From the NCBI GenBank assembly GCA_001800185.1, contig MGUX01000062.1, forward strand, positions 1 to 15,155: a DNA stretch of 15,155 nucleotides, read 5' to 3'. The notes under the pieces were generated by a model. That model was not told where the DNA came from and did no database searches. It saw only the letters and a list, made by a program, of their open reading frames with translations. The stretch is from Elusimicrobia bacterium RIFCSPLOWO2_12_FULL_59_9 (GTDB taxonomy: Bacteria > Elusimicrobiota > Elusimicrobia > O2-12-FULL-59-9). How positions within the stretch are numbered: position 1 is the stretch's first letter; every line of letters starts with the position of its first letter. The position numbers were made by a program, and so were the translations under genes. This document shows, piece by piece, positions 1-7,082 of this stretch.

Positions 1-1
1 G

Positions 2-1027
2 GCCTTCACGTCGGAGTTGGGCGCGCCCGCCGACTACGGTTCCATCGATCAGGTTTATCGCTACGCGCGCATGATGGTCATGGATCCGACGGCGTTTCGC
101 AAAGAGCGTCCGGACCTATTTGAAAACGCGAGCGATGAGGAGCTTAAGGCGCAACTGGCGCTCCGCGAAAAGCTGGGGCATATTTTTCCCGCCATGGACA
201 AGCTCCGGGAGCAAGGCCGGCTGAAAATCGAGTTCGGCGACGACATGGGCCCCGGGCTGCTGGGACTGCATACGATGACCAGCAGCAAGGACGTGCGGGG
301 CCGGGCGACGTGGATGCTGCATGTCAAACTTTCCTCTCAACTCAAAGACGTGGACCCGGCGCTTTTGACCGAGACGATGGTGCACGAACTGCAGCACGCC
401 TATGACCGGGCCGTCAACGTCGAGCGCTACGGCCCTCCCATCGCCGAGGTGATTTATGGCTATCAAGAGAAGGAAATGAGGTCTTTTATCACCGGCGGCA
501 TCATGGGCTCGGCGTATCTGCGCGCCTTTCAAACGGCGGCGGCGCGGCTTCCCGAAAACTCCCATTCGCAGATGATGTATTGGGAGATCGAGCAATTGAG
601 CCGGCTTCATAATCTCCAGGCAATCAGCCCCGAGGATTATAAGCCGACGCTGGCCAAAATGTCCCGGGATGTTTTAAGAGAACGGGGATATGTCCATCCC
701 TGGGGCGGGCGCAACGGCGTGCGCGAAATACGCGACTTTTATCAGGAGGAGCTCCGCGACCTTTGGGCGGAGCGCGTCGCCGCCGCGCGCGGCGAGGCGG
801 GACTCGACGAAGAAATCAAGAACGCGGCGCACGACGACGACTACCGGATCGCTCTCAGGGCCTTTAAGGGAAAAGAAGTGCGCAGCCTCGTGGTCATCGA
901 CCGCGGCATCGAAGAAACCCGAAAAATGATCGCGGCGCTCGACGAAGACGCGTCGCGCGGCCTCCAACTGAAAGCTTTGCCTTTGAAAAACGCGCGCGAA
1001 GTTCCGCCCCCGGGGGTCTCTAAATGA
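2..1027 (+). CDS. HExxH zinc-metallopeptidase-like protein, 5' end outside the window
   Basis: The reading frame is open from the first base of the window and codes about 341 residues. A TTG codon at 17 could start it, but a GGAG sits directly against it with no spacing and the frame continues upstream, so I treat the gene as 5'-partial. Numbering from that TTG, residues 123-127 are HELQH in the context TETMVHELQHAYD, a classic HExxH zinc-binding helix with a neighbouring Asp130. Glu151 and Glu153 (GYQEKEM) lie where a third, gluzincin-type ligand could fall. The rest is a mostly helical, charged protein with no membrane segment in the visible part; any signal peptide would lie outside the window. 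The stop overlaps the next start (ATGA at 1024), so the two genes are probably co-translated. The family is not recognised; peptidase activity is inferred from the motif only. Confidence 0.75.
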   Translation, partial: AFTSELGAPADYGSIDQVYRYARMMVMDPTAFRKERPDLFENASDEELKAQLALREKLGHIFPAMDKLREQGRLKIEFGDDMGPGLLGLHTMTSSKDVRGRATWMLHVKLSSQLKDVDPALLTETMVHELQHAYDRAVNVERYGPPIAEVIYGYQEKEMRSFITGGIMGSAYLRAFQTAAARLPENSHSQMMYWEIEQLSRLHNLQAISPEDYKPTLAKMSRDVLRERGYVHPWGGRNGVREIRDFYQEELRDLWAERVAAARGEAGLDEEIKNAAHDDDYRIALRAFKGKEVRSLVVIDRGIEETRKMIAALDEDASRGLQLKALPLKNAREVPPPGVSK

Positions 1028-1584
1028 GGCGTCTGGTCTGGTCGCTTGTTTTTGGAATCAGCCTCGCCGGCGCGCATCCGGGAGACGCGCGGCTGCGCAC
1101 GACCGAGCTCAAGGATTTGGGAGTGCGGCTGCCCGTCCCCGCGGCGTGGAAGTTGGACCCGTATTGGTCCAAGGAAGGCTGGGCGAGCCTGTATTGGGAT
1201 GAGGCGCAATCCGCCGCAGCCGCCTCCATTGACATCCTTTTCTATTCCGAGCGGTCCGCGCGGGGTTCCCGGGAAAAATTCGCGCGCAGTCTCGAGCGCT
1301 TGACCGCGGTTCAGCCTTTATTGGGAGAGCCGCTGCGCGAAAATCTTCGGATCTTCCGTGATGAGCGCTTGGGGAAAGCCCGGGTTTGGAAGGCGGTGAT
1401 GGACTATACCGAGACCCTCAACGTCCATACCGGCCGCATGCGCCGCGCCCCGGCGAGGGAAACCTATTTTATACTGCCTCACCCGAGGGGCATCGTCGTG
1501 GTTCGCCTGCAATCCACCCAAAAACTGCATGACCGTCTTCAAAAAACGCTTCTGGCTGTAGCCGAATCAATTCATCCCATTTAA
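1024..1584 (+). CDS. Small secreted protein of unknown function
   Basis: This 186-residue protein starts at an ATG overlapping the previous stop (ATGA). Residues 1-17 form a signal peptide: MRRL, then a hydrophobic stretch ending in LAGA, which is a plausible signal-peptidase I site. The mature part opens with KDLGVRLPVPAAWKLD and alternates short strands with helices, ending in a strand-rich FILPHPRGIVVVRL and a C-terminal helix. That pattern resembles the PsbP/DcrB-like fold found in many small periplasmic proteins, but this is a visual impression, not an assignment. No lipobox cysteine and no catalytic motif are visible. Coupling to the HExxH gene suggests a joint envelope role, perhaps as partner or substrate. 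It ends in a TTAA shared with the convergent symporter gene. Confidence 0.8.
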   Translation: MRRLVWSLVFGISLAGAHPGDARLRTTELKDLGVRLPVPAAWKLDPYWSKEGWASLYWDEAQSAAAASIDILFYSERSARGSREKFARSLERLTAVQPLLGEPLRENLRIFRDERLGKARVWKAVMDYTETLNVHTGRMRRAPARETYFILPHPRGIVVVRLQSTQKLHDRLQKTLLAVAESIHPI

Positions 1585-3383
1585 GGCCCTAACTCTTCGC
1601 GTTGCGGCTCCATCAGGGTGAACAGCCAGGCGCCGGCCGCGGCCGCCATGGCCAGAAGCAAAGAGCCTTCTTTCCAGCGCAGAAAAACCAGATGGCCCAG
1701 GCCGAAGAGGGCGCCGTAGATGAGAAGCAGCCCGCCCAGCCATTTGGCCAGAAAGTCCCAGCCTAAAATCTCTCCGCCGTATTTTTCTCCCCGGGTGACG
1801 GGCCCCCAAAGGCCTCCCGGGCGCGCAAGCCGGTAGAAGCGCTCCAACTTTTCCATCGACACGGGAGCGGTCAATAACGTGGCCGACACCCACACCGCGA
1901 TCGAGACCGGCACGACCACCACGGCCTTGACGTGCAGAGGCGTCGAGGCCAGGGGGTAACCCATGAAATCGGCTTCGGGCATCAGCCGTCCCAGGCAAAG
2001 CCAGCCGATCGTCAACGTGAGAGAGGACGCCAGCGCGGCGATTTCGGAGTAGGCGTTGACCCGCCACCAGAACCAGCGGCCGATGAGGACAAGCCCGACG
2101 CCGGAGCCCATCAGGTAGATGAATTGCCAGGCCTGCGAAATGGAGTCGATCCAATAGACGGCCACGTACGCCGCCGCGACGGCGATGGCCGCGCCGGCGA
2201 GGCGGGCGACGAAGACGTAGTGCTTTTCCGGAGCGCTTGGCCGGATGAAGCGGCGGTAGACGTCATGGATCAGGTAGCTGGTGCTCCAGTTGACGTGGGT
2301 GTCGATGGTGGACATGAAAGCGCCGAAAAAATACGCGACCATCAAGCCGGCGTATCCCGGCCGGAGCACGGCCTTCATCACGAGCGGGTAGCCGGCCTTG
2401 TCCTTGAAAGCGTGGGTGGAAAGGTCCGGGAAAAGCGCCATCGAAGCCAGGCCCACGATGATCCAGGGCCATACCCGCAGCGCGTAGTGGGCCAGGTAAA
2501 ACCAAAGCGTGCCCAAAAGGGCGTGCCGTTCGTTTTTGGCCGAGAGCATTCTTTGGATGACGTAGCCGCCTCCGTCGGCGTCATGGGAGGACCACCACAA
2601 CAGGCAGACATAAATCATGATTTCCGAAAAAGGCGTATGAATGGAGCTTAAATCCGCGGCCGGGAGAAAATGCAGGGTCTCCGGATGGAAGCCGGGAAGG
2701 GATTGGAGCTTCGACAAAAGCGCCGCCATGCCGCCGAGGTGGCTCACCGCGAAGAACGCCAGAACCAGGGAGCCGGCCATGGCCACGCCGAACTGCAGCA
2801 AGTCCGTCACCACCACGCCCCAGAAGCCGGATGAGAGGGTGTAAATCATGGTGATGGCCAGGCAGACGCCGATGGCCGGGCCCTCTGGAACGTCGAGCAG
2901 CACCGCCGTCATCTTTCCTATGCCCTTGATCACCCACCCCATTACGATGAGGTTGTAGCCGATGGAGAAATACAGGGCCTTAAAGCCTCTCAAAAAGGCC
3001 GCGGGCCGCCCTTCGTAGCGGAGCTCGATGAGCTCGTTGTCGGTCAGCACGCCGACGCGGCGCCACAGGGGGGCGAACAGAAAAACGCCCAGCATGGAGC
3101 CCATGCCCAAAGACCACCAATACCAGTTTTTCCAGATGCCGCCGACTCTCAGAAATTCGGTGATGGCCAGAGGCGTGTCGGAAGCGAAGGTGGTGGCCAC
3201 CATGGAGGTTCCCAAAAGCCACCACGGGAGATGGCGGCCGCTGATGAAATAGGAGTCCGTGCTTTCGGACGCTCGGCCGGAGAATATCACGCCGACCGCC
3301 AGGCAGACGGCGAAGTAGACCGCGACGATTCCCCAATCCAGGGCGGTTAGATGCATGGCCAAGGACGAACGCGCCGCCCCCAT
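1581..3383 (-). CDS. Sodium:solute symporter (SSS family)
   Basis: A 600-residue polytopic membrane protein with about 13-15 hydrophobic segments. Family features are the N-terminal LDWGIVAVYFAVCLAVG helix, the motif TDSYFISGRHLPWW just after it, the central GGGYVIQRMLSAKNERHA (the SSS signature region), and STIDTHVNWSTSYLIHDVYRR, the helix that carries Na2-site hydroxyl residues in this superfamily. It would import an organic solute with Na+ across the inner membrane; the substrate cannot be read from sequence. Two starts are possible: ATG at 3383 and ATG at 3356 (MHLTALDWG). The second matches where such proteins usually begin, but neither has a good Shine-Dalgarno. It is divergent from the sigma-factor operon (80 bp apart) and convergent with the upstream pair, so it is probably transcribed alone. 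Confidence 0.93.
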   Translation of the reverse strand: MGAARSSLAMHLTALDWGIVAVYFAVCLAVGVIFSGRASESTDSYFISGRHLPWWLLGTSMVATTFASDTPLAITEFLRVGGIWKNWYWWSLGMGSMLGVFLFAPLWRRVGVLTDNELIELRYEGRPAAFLRGFKALYFSIGYNLIVMGWVIKGIGKMTAVLLDVPEGPAIGVCLAITMIYTLSSGFWGVVVTDLLQFGVAMAGSLVLAFFAVSHLGGMAALLSKLQSLPGFHPETLHFLPAADLSSIHTPFSEIMIYVCLLWWSSHDADGGGYVIQRMLSAKNERHALLGTLWFYLAHYALRVWPWIIVGLASMALFPDLSTHAFKDKAGYPLVMKAVLRPGYAGLMVAYFFGAFMSTIDTHVNWSTSYLIHDVYRRFIRPSAPEKHYVFVARLAGAAIAVAAAYVAVYWIDSISQAWQFIYLMGSGVGLVLIGRWFWWRVNAYSEIAALASSLTLTIGWLCLGRLMPEADFMGYPLASTPLHVKAVVVVPVSIAVWVSATLLTAPVSMEKLERFYRLARPGGLWGPVTRGEKYGGEILGWDFLAKWLGGLLLIYGALFGLGHLVFLRWKEGSLLLAMAAAAGAWLFTLMEPQREELGP

Positions 3384-3397
3384 CCTACAAAATTAAT

Positions 3398-3416
3398 TGC
3401 TATGATTTTTAAAAAT
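3398..3416 (+). promoter_or_regulatory. Extended -10 promoter of the sigma-factor operon, with a 12-bp palindrome
   Basis: TGCTATGAT at 3398-3406 matches the extended -10 consensus TGnTATAAT at 8 of 9 positions counting the free n. No convincing -35 lies upstream, as is usual for extended -10 promoters. Directly after it, ATTTTTAAAAAT (3405-3416) is a perfect palindrome covering the expected transcription start near 3413. No ECF-type GGAAC/GTC pair was seen, so the sigma factor may not read its own promoter. The symporter promoter for the other strand must lie in the same AT-rich interval but could not be defined. Confidence 0.45.
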
Positions 3417-3463
3417 TAGCCGTCGGGGGGCGATCCATCGAAGACGCTGAAATCATCCGCGAA

Positions 3464-4003
3464 GTGACGGCCGGGCGGCGGGAGCTTTTCGCCGGGTTGG
3501 TCCGCAAATACCAGGACCGCATCGTCGGGCTGTGCGCCTCCATCCTTTCCGACCGCAGCCAGGCGGAGGACGCCGCGCAGGAAATTTTCATCAAAGCCTT
3601 CAGGGCTTTAGATGAGTTCCGCGGCGGGGCGGCGTTTGCCACCTGGCTTTACCGCGTCGCCTCCAACCATTGCCTCGATCTGCTGCGAAAGAAATCCCGT
3701 CAAAAAACCGACTCCTTGGAGATGTTGGCCGAAAGAGAGGGGGAAAGGTTGGAGAAGCTTTTTGCCGCTCCGGACCCGGCCGGCTCTTTATTGGAGAAGT
3801 CCGATCTTGTCGAGAGGGCGCTGTCCCGGTTGCCCCCGGATTACCGCCTCATATTGACCCTGCGCGAGTCCCAGGGCTTAAACTACAGAGAAATCGCGCA
3901 AGTTCTCAATTGCTCCGTGGATGCCGTCAAAGCCCGCCTGCGCCGAGCGCGCAAGGAACTGGAGGGGAATCTGCGACACTTTTTGGATCCGGAAAACGTC
4001 TAA
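3464..4003 (+). CDS. ECF-type RNA polymerase sigma factor (RpoE-like)
   Basis: From GTG 3464 the product is 179 residues. Region 2 runs from GRRELFAGLVRKYQDRIV through ILSDRSQAEDAAQEIFIKAFRALDEFRGGAAFATWLYRVASNHCLDLLRKK, including the DAAQEIF helix of region 2.2 and the WLYRVASN segment of 2.3/2.4. Region 4 is LVERALSRLPPDYRLILTLRESQGLNYREIAQVLNCSVDAVKARLRRARKEL (helix-turn-helix). Sigma regions 1.1 and 3 are absent, as in the ECF group. The start is uncertain. The frame is open from 3413, and the codons just before 3464 read SIEDAEIIRE, exactly the expected beginning of region 2.1, yet no ATG, GTG or TTG exists there and GTG 3464 has no Shine-Dalgarno. The anti-sigma gene follows 14 nt later. 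Confidence 0.93.
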   Translation: MTAGRRELFAGLVRKYQDRIVGLCASILSDRSQAEDAAQEIFIKAFRALDEFRGGAAFATWLYRVASNHCLDLLRKKSRQKTDSLEMLAEREGERLEKLFAAPDPAGSLLEKSDLVERALSRLPPDYRLILTLRESQGLNYREIAQVLNCSVDAVKARLRRARKELEGNLRHFLDPENV

Positions 4004-4017
4004 ATAGCGAGGCCGCC

Positions 4018-4467
4018 ATGCACCACGACGAATTCGAAGAAGCGCTGTATGCCCTGTTTGACGGAGAGCTGGGGCCCGAGGACAGGCGGCGGGTGGAAAG
4101 CCATTTGGCGGGCTGCCCAGGCTGCCGCCGGGCGCATGCTCGCTGGGATCAAATATCGAAAGCTCTTTTTAAGCTTCCCCCGCCGCGCGCTTCGGAAAAC
4201 TTTGTGGAACGGTTCATGCAAAGGCTGGATGAGCCCGCTGAAGTTTTTCGCTTTCCGCTGCCGTTGCCGCGCCCGCGTTGGCTGGTTCCCGCCATCGGGT
4301 TCGCGGCGGCGGTTCTTTTCTTGAGCGTGTACAAAAATGAGGCGGCGGTCTCGACCGAGGATTTGCTGCTCGCCAACGGAAAGGCCGGCGTCGCTTCGGA
4401 ATGGACTTTGCTGGCCAAAGCGTCCGATAAGGATGAGGTCCTCAACTTTGTCTTGGAGGAGCCATGA
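4018..4467 (+). CDS. Zinc-finger anti-sigma factor, single-pass membrane protein
   Basis: A 149-residue protein starting at ATG 4018, preceded by GAGG (4009-4012) at 5-nt spacing; the frame is open further upstream but that part overlaps the sigma gene. Residues 1-40 form the anti-sigma domain, with His29, Cys33 and Cys36 in the ZAS pattern Hx3CxxC (SHLAGCPGC). Residues 44-70 form an amphipathic linker, then proline-rich PLPLPRPRW, one membrane helix at about 88-105, and a short outer-side tail of about 44 residues. Known members bind and hold the cognate ECF sigma factor at the inner membrane until an envelope signal releases it; its position right after the sigma gene fits. The stop overlaps the next ATG (ATGA at 4464). 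Confidence 0.92.
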   Translation: MHHDEFEEALYALFDGELGPEDRRRVESHLAGCPGCRRAHARWDQISKALFKLPPPRASENFVERFMQRLDEPAEVFRFPLPLPRPRWLVPAIGFAAAVLFLSVYKNEAAVSTEDLLLANGKAGVASEWTLLAKASDKDEVLNFVLEEP

Positions 4468-4841
4468 AATTGGAGTGGAAGCAGATTCTCATCGCCTTCA
4501 TTCTGGGCGTCTTGCTGGCGGGCGGTCTCGGCGCCCTGGCGCTCAAATACAACGCCCACCGGCGCTGGGGTGGCGAGCCGGGCTACGCCCGCATGGTCGA
4601 GCGCTTCAACAAAAAGCTGGACCTGACGGCCGAGCAGAGCGCGAAAGTCGCCGCCATTCTGGAGGAAAAGCGCAAAAAGATCAAAGCCCTGCGAGGGGAG
4701 TTCGGTCCCCGCTTCGAGGAAATCAGAAATTCCGCCAGAGCGGAGATCCGCGGCGTTCTCGACGACAGGCAGCGGGAGAAGTTCGACAAGCTGCAGGCGA
4801 AAGATTCCCGCTGGAAAAAGCGCCGCCCGGACGGGGAGTGA
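4464..4841 (+). CDS. Membrane-anchored Spy/CpxP/CnrX-like periplasmic sensor or chaperone
   Basis: 125 residues: a short cytoplasmic start, one uncleaved membrane helix at about 7-28, then a highly charged all-helical periplasmic domain. KLDLTAEQSAKVAAIL (51-66) carries the LTxxQ motif of the Spy/CpxP family, and LDDRQREKFDKL (99-110) is the usual second, degenerate copy. Family members are helical-hairpin dimers that either buffer misfolded proteins (Spy, CpxP) or sense metal and relay to an anti-sigma factor (CnrX, ZraP relatives). Here the gene overlaps the anti-sigma gene and precedes a pump, which favours the signalling role. Only one His (His32) and no Cys are present, so metal sensing is not obvious and an envelope or peptide signal is equally possible. 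Confidence 0.85.
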   Translation: MKLEWKQILIAFILGVLLAGGLGALALKYNAHRRWGGEPGYARMVERFNKKLDLTAEQSAKVAAILEEKRKKIKALRGEFGPRFEEIRNSARAEIRGVLDDRQREKFDKLQAKDSRWKKRRPDGE

Positions 4842-4853
4842 GCCGCGACCCGC

Positions 4854-6089
4854 ATGAAGCGTTTTATCTGCTGCGCGCTCCTTGCCGTCTTATCTCCCCC
4901 GGCTTTCGGCGGGGAGGCGCTTACCTGGGAGGCTTGCGTTGGGGAGGCGTTGGACCGCAATCCCGACCTCGCGGGCGCCGCCGAGTCGGTGTGGAAAGCC
5001 AGGTCGCAGCATCAAGCCAGCTTCAGCGGCTTTTTTCCGCAGCTCTCGGCGAGCGCCGGCCTGAGCAAAACCGATTCGGCCTCCAGCGAAGATTACAGCT
5101 TGGGCCTGTCGGCCAGGCAGAGCCTTTTTTCGGGATTTAAGGATAAAGCCGGGGTCGAAAGAAGCGCCGCGGATTTGAATTCCGCCGAGGCCGGCCTCCA
5201 GGCGGCTCTGTCCAACCTGGGCTTTCAGCTCCAATCGGCCTTCTCGCGGCTTCTCTACGCCCAGGAGCAGATGAAGCTGGCCCAAATCATCTCCGAGCGG
5301 CGGGGGGAAAACGTCCGCTTGGTGGAGTTGCGCTACGAAGCGGGCCGGGAACACAAGGGCTCCTATCTTCGAAGCAAGGCGGCCAACCGCCAGGCCGAAT
5401 TTGAGGCGTCCCAGGCCAAACGGGCTTTGCGGGTCGCTCAGCGCGAGCTCGCCAAAGCCCTCGGCAGATCCGAGTTTGACGTGATCGAGGTCACGGGAAG
5501 CTTCAAGACCGCTTCGCCCGAGGAGGCTCCGGAGTTTCGTTTTTTGGCGGCCCGGACTCCGGCGGTTCTTCAAGCCGAGGCCCAAACCCGCGCCGCCGAG
5601 GCCGGCGTCGCCGTTTCCAAGAGCCAGCTTTATCCGGACATCGCCGCCTCGGGCTCCCTTTCCAGGCGCGGAAGCGATTGGCCGCCCGGCTCGAAAAATT
5701 GGTCGGCCGGCGTGAGCCTGTCATTTCCATTTTTTCCAGGCGGCCGCAATATCTTCGACGTCAAGAGCGCCCTGGCCGAGGAGCGCAGGTCCCGCGCTGG
5801 CCAAAGAAGCGCCGCGGACCAGGCGGCCCTGGATTTGGAGGACAAATTCGCCGCCTTTCAGGACGCCGCCGAGCAAACCGAGGTCCGGCGGGAATTTTTG
5901 GACGCCGCCGAAGTCCGGGCGCAGATCGCCAGAAGCCAGTACACCAGCGGCTTGCTGTCCTTCGAGGATTGGGACCTGATTGAAAACGATCTCATCTCCG
6001 GACAGAAGGCCATGCTCGCGTCGTTGAGGGATGCCGTGATCGCCCGGGCGGGCTGGGAGAGGGCCCAGGGAAAAGGGTTGAGGCCATGA
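4854..6089 (+). CDS. TolC-family outer-membrane efflux channel
   Basis: 411 residues, with a signal peptide at 1-19 (MKRF, hydrophobic core, PAFGG). The mature part begins LTWEACVGEALDRNPDLAGAAESV, the characteristic first helix of outer membrane efflux proteins, followed by the two related OEP halves. The first half contains YSLGLSARQSLFSGFKDKAG and the second NWSAGVSLSFPFFPGGRNIFDV, the equatorial-strand segments that line the barrel. Long Ala/Glu/Gln-rich helices make up the periplasmic tunnel. It is shorter than E. coli TolC but within family range. Role: a trimeric exit duct for the MacAB-like pump encoded next. It lies 12 nt after the sensor gene and overlaps the adaptor gene by 4 nt. 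Confidence 0.93.
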   Translation: MKRFICCALLAVLSPPAFGGEALTWEACVGEALDRNPDLAGAAESVWKARSQHQASFSGFFPQLSASAGLSKTDSASSEDYSLGLSARQSLFSGFKDKAGVERSAADLNSAEAGLQAALSNLGFQLQSAFSRLLYAQEQMKLAQIISERRGENVRLVELRYEAGREHKGSYLRSKAANRQAEFEASQAKRALRVAQRELAKALGRSEFDVIEVTGSFKTASPEEAPEFRFLAARTPAVLQAEAQTRAAEAGVAVSKSQLYPDIAASGSLSRRGSDWPPGSKNWSAGVSLSFPFFPGGRNIFDVKSALAEERRSRAGQRSAADQAALDLEDKFAAFQDAAEQTEVRREFLDAAEVRAQIARSQYTSGLLSFEDWDLIENDLISGQKAMLASLRDAVIARAGWERAQGKGLRP

Positions 6090-7081
6090 CGATGAAAAAG
6101 AAACTGTGGATAATTTTGGCCGTCGCCGGAGCCGCCGTCGCGCTGGGTTTGAAATGGCATGGCAGGGAAAGCGAAACGCCCGAGTTCCAGGATGCGCGGG
6201 TGACGCGGGGCGACATCGAGATCACGATTATGGCCACCGGCGTCGCGCAGCCCCAAAACCGACTGGAGATCAAGCCTCCCATCGCCGGGAGGGCGGAGGA
6301 CATTTTGGTCCGGGAAGGCGAGTCGGTCAAAAAGGGGCAAGTGCTGGCATGGATGAGCTCGGTGGAGAGGGCCGCGCTTCTGGACGCGGCGCGCGCCAAA
6401 GGACCCGGGGAGCTGGCCCATTGGGAGGACCTTTACAAACCCACGCCGCTCATCGCACCCTTGGACGGCTTGATCATCTCCCGGAACGTGGAGCCGGGGC
6501 AGAGCGTCGCGGCCCAGGACGCGGTGCTGGTCATGTCCAACCGCCTCATCGTCAAAGCCCAGGTGGATGAGACCGATATCGGCAAGGTCAAGCCGGGACT
6601 CAGGGCGCGCATCAATCTGGACGCCTATCCCCAGGAGAACCTCGAGGCGCGGGTGGACCATGTCGCCTACGAGGCCAAGACGGTGAGCAACGTGACGGTC
6701 TACGAGGTGGACGTCGCGCCGCAGCGAGTGCCGGATTTTTTGCGAAGCGGCATGACGGCCAACGTCGTGTTTTTGGCGGCCTCAAAAAGGGACGCCCTTC
6801 TGCTTCCGGCCGAAGCCGTGCGGCAGGACGACGGAGGCGCGTCCGTTTTGCTGCCCAATCCTTCCGGCAAAAAGCGCCCGATTTCCAAGGAAATCCAGAC
6901 CGGCCTCACGGACGGAAAGAAGACGGAGATCGTTTCGGGGCTTTCCGAAGGCGACACGGTGCTGGTCCGAACATTCAAGATGCCGGGCCAGGCGGAGGCG
7001 CCTCAGACCAGCCCATTTTCTCCCTTGGGCCGAGGCCGCGCCGGAGGCGGAGGAGGCGGCCGGGCGCAGAGGGGCCGGTGA
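6086..7081 (+). CDS. macA: MacA-like periplasmic adaptor (HlyD/membrane fusion family) with a minimal hairpin
   Basis: 331 residues starting in an ATGA overlap with the channel gene; a second ATG at 6092 (MKKKLW) is an equally good start. The N-terminal membrane anchor spans about 5-22. The first lipoyl half is at about 57-90 (EIKPPIAGRAEDILVREGE), the second at about 121-150 (PLIAPLDGLIISRNVEPGQS), followed by beta-barrel (IVKAQVDETDIGKVKPG) and membrane-proximal domains. Between the lipoyl halves lie only about 30 residues (91-120), so the long alpha-hairpin that touches TolC in E. coli MacA is nearly absent. The C-terminus ends in a Gly/Arg-rich tail (about 313-331) of low complexity. It would link the ABC transporter to the outer-membrane channel. 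Confidence 0.9.
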   Translation: MTMKKKLWIILAVAGAAVALGLKWHGRESETPEFQDARVTRGDIEITIMATGVAQPQNRLEIKPPIAGRAEDILVREGESVKKGQVLAWMSSVERAALLDAARAKGPGELAHWEDLYKPTPLIAPLDGLIISRNVEPGQSVAAQDAVLVMSNRLIVKAQVDETDIGKVKPGLRARINLDAYPQENLEARVDHVAYEAKTVSNVTVYEVDVAPQRVPDFLRSGMTANVVFLAASKRDALLLPAEAVRQDDGGASVLLPNPSGKKRPISKEIQTGLTDGKKTEIVSGLSEGDTVLVRTFKMPGQAEAPQTSPFSPLGRGRAGGGGGGRAQRGR

Positions 7082-7082
7082 T

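Noticed and set aside
1932..2651. 239-codon plus-strand frame inside the symporter gene
   Set aside because: Antisense shadow; the symporter protein has strong family motifs throughout.
3402..3419. ATG 3402 as sigma-factor start via slippage on the T5A5 run
   Set aside because: A one-base slip would join the frames, but this ATG lies within the predicted -10 element and would not be transcribed; it also lacks a Shine-Dalgarno.
4337..5140. 267-codon plus-strand frame across anti-sigma, sensor and channel genes
   Set aside because: Arg/Gly-rich shadow frame overlapping three well-supported genes.
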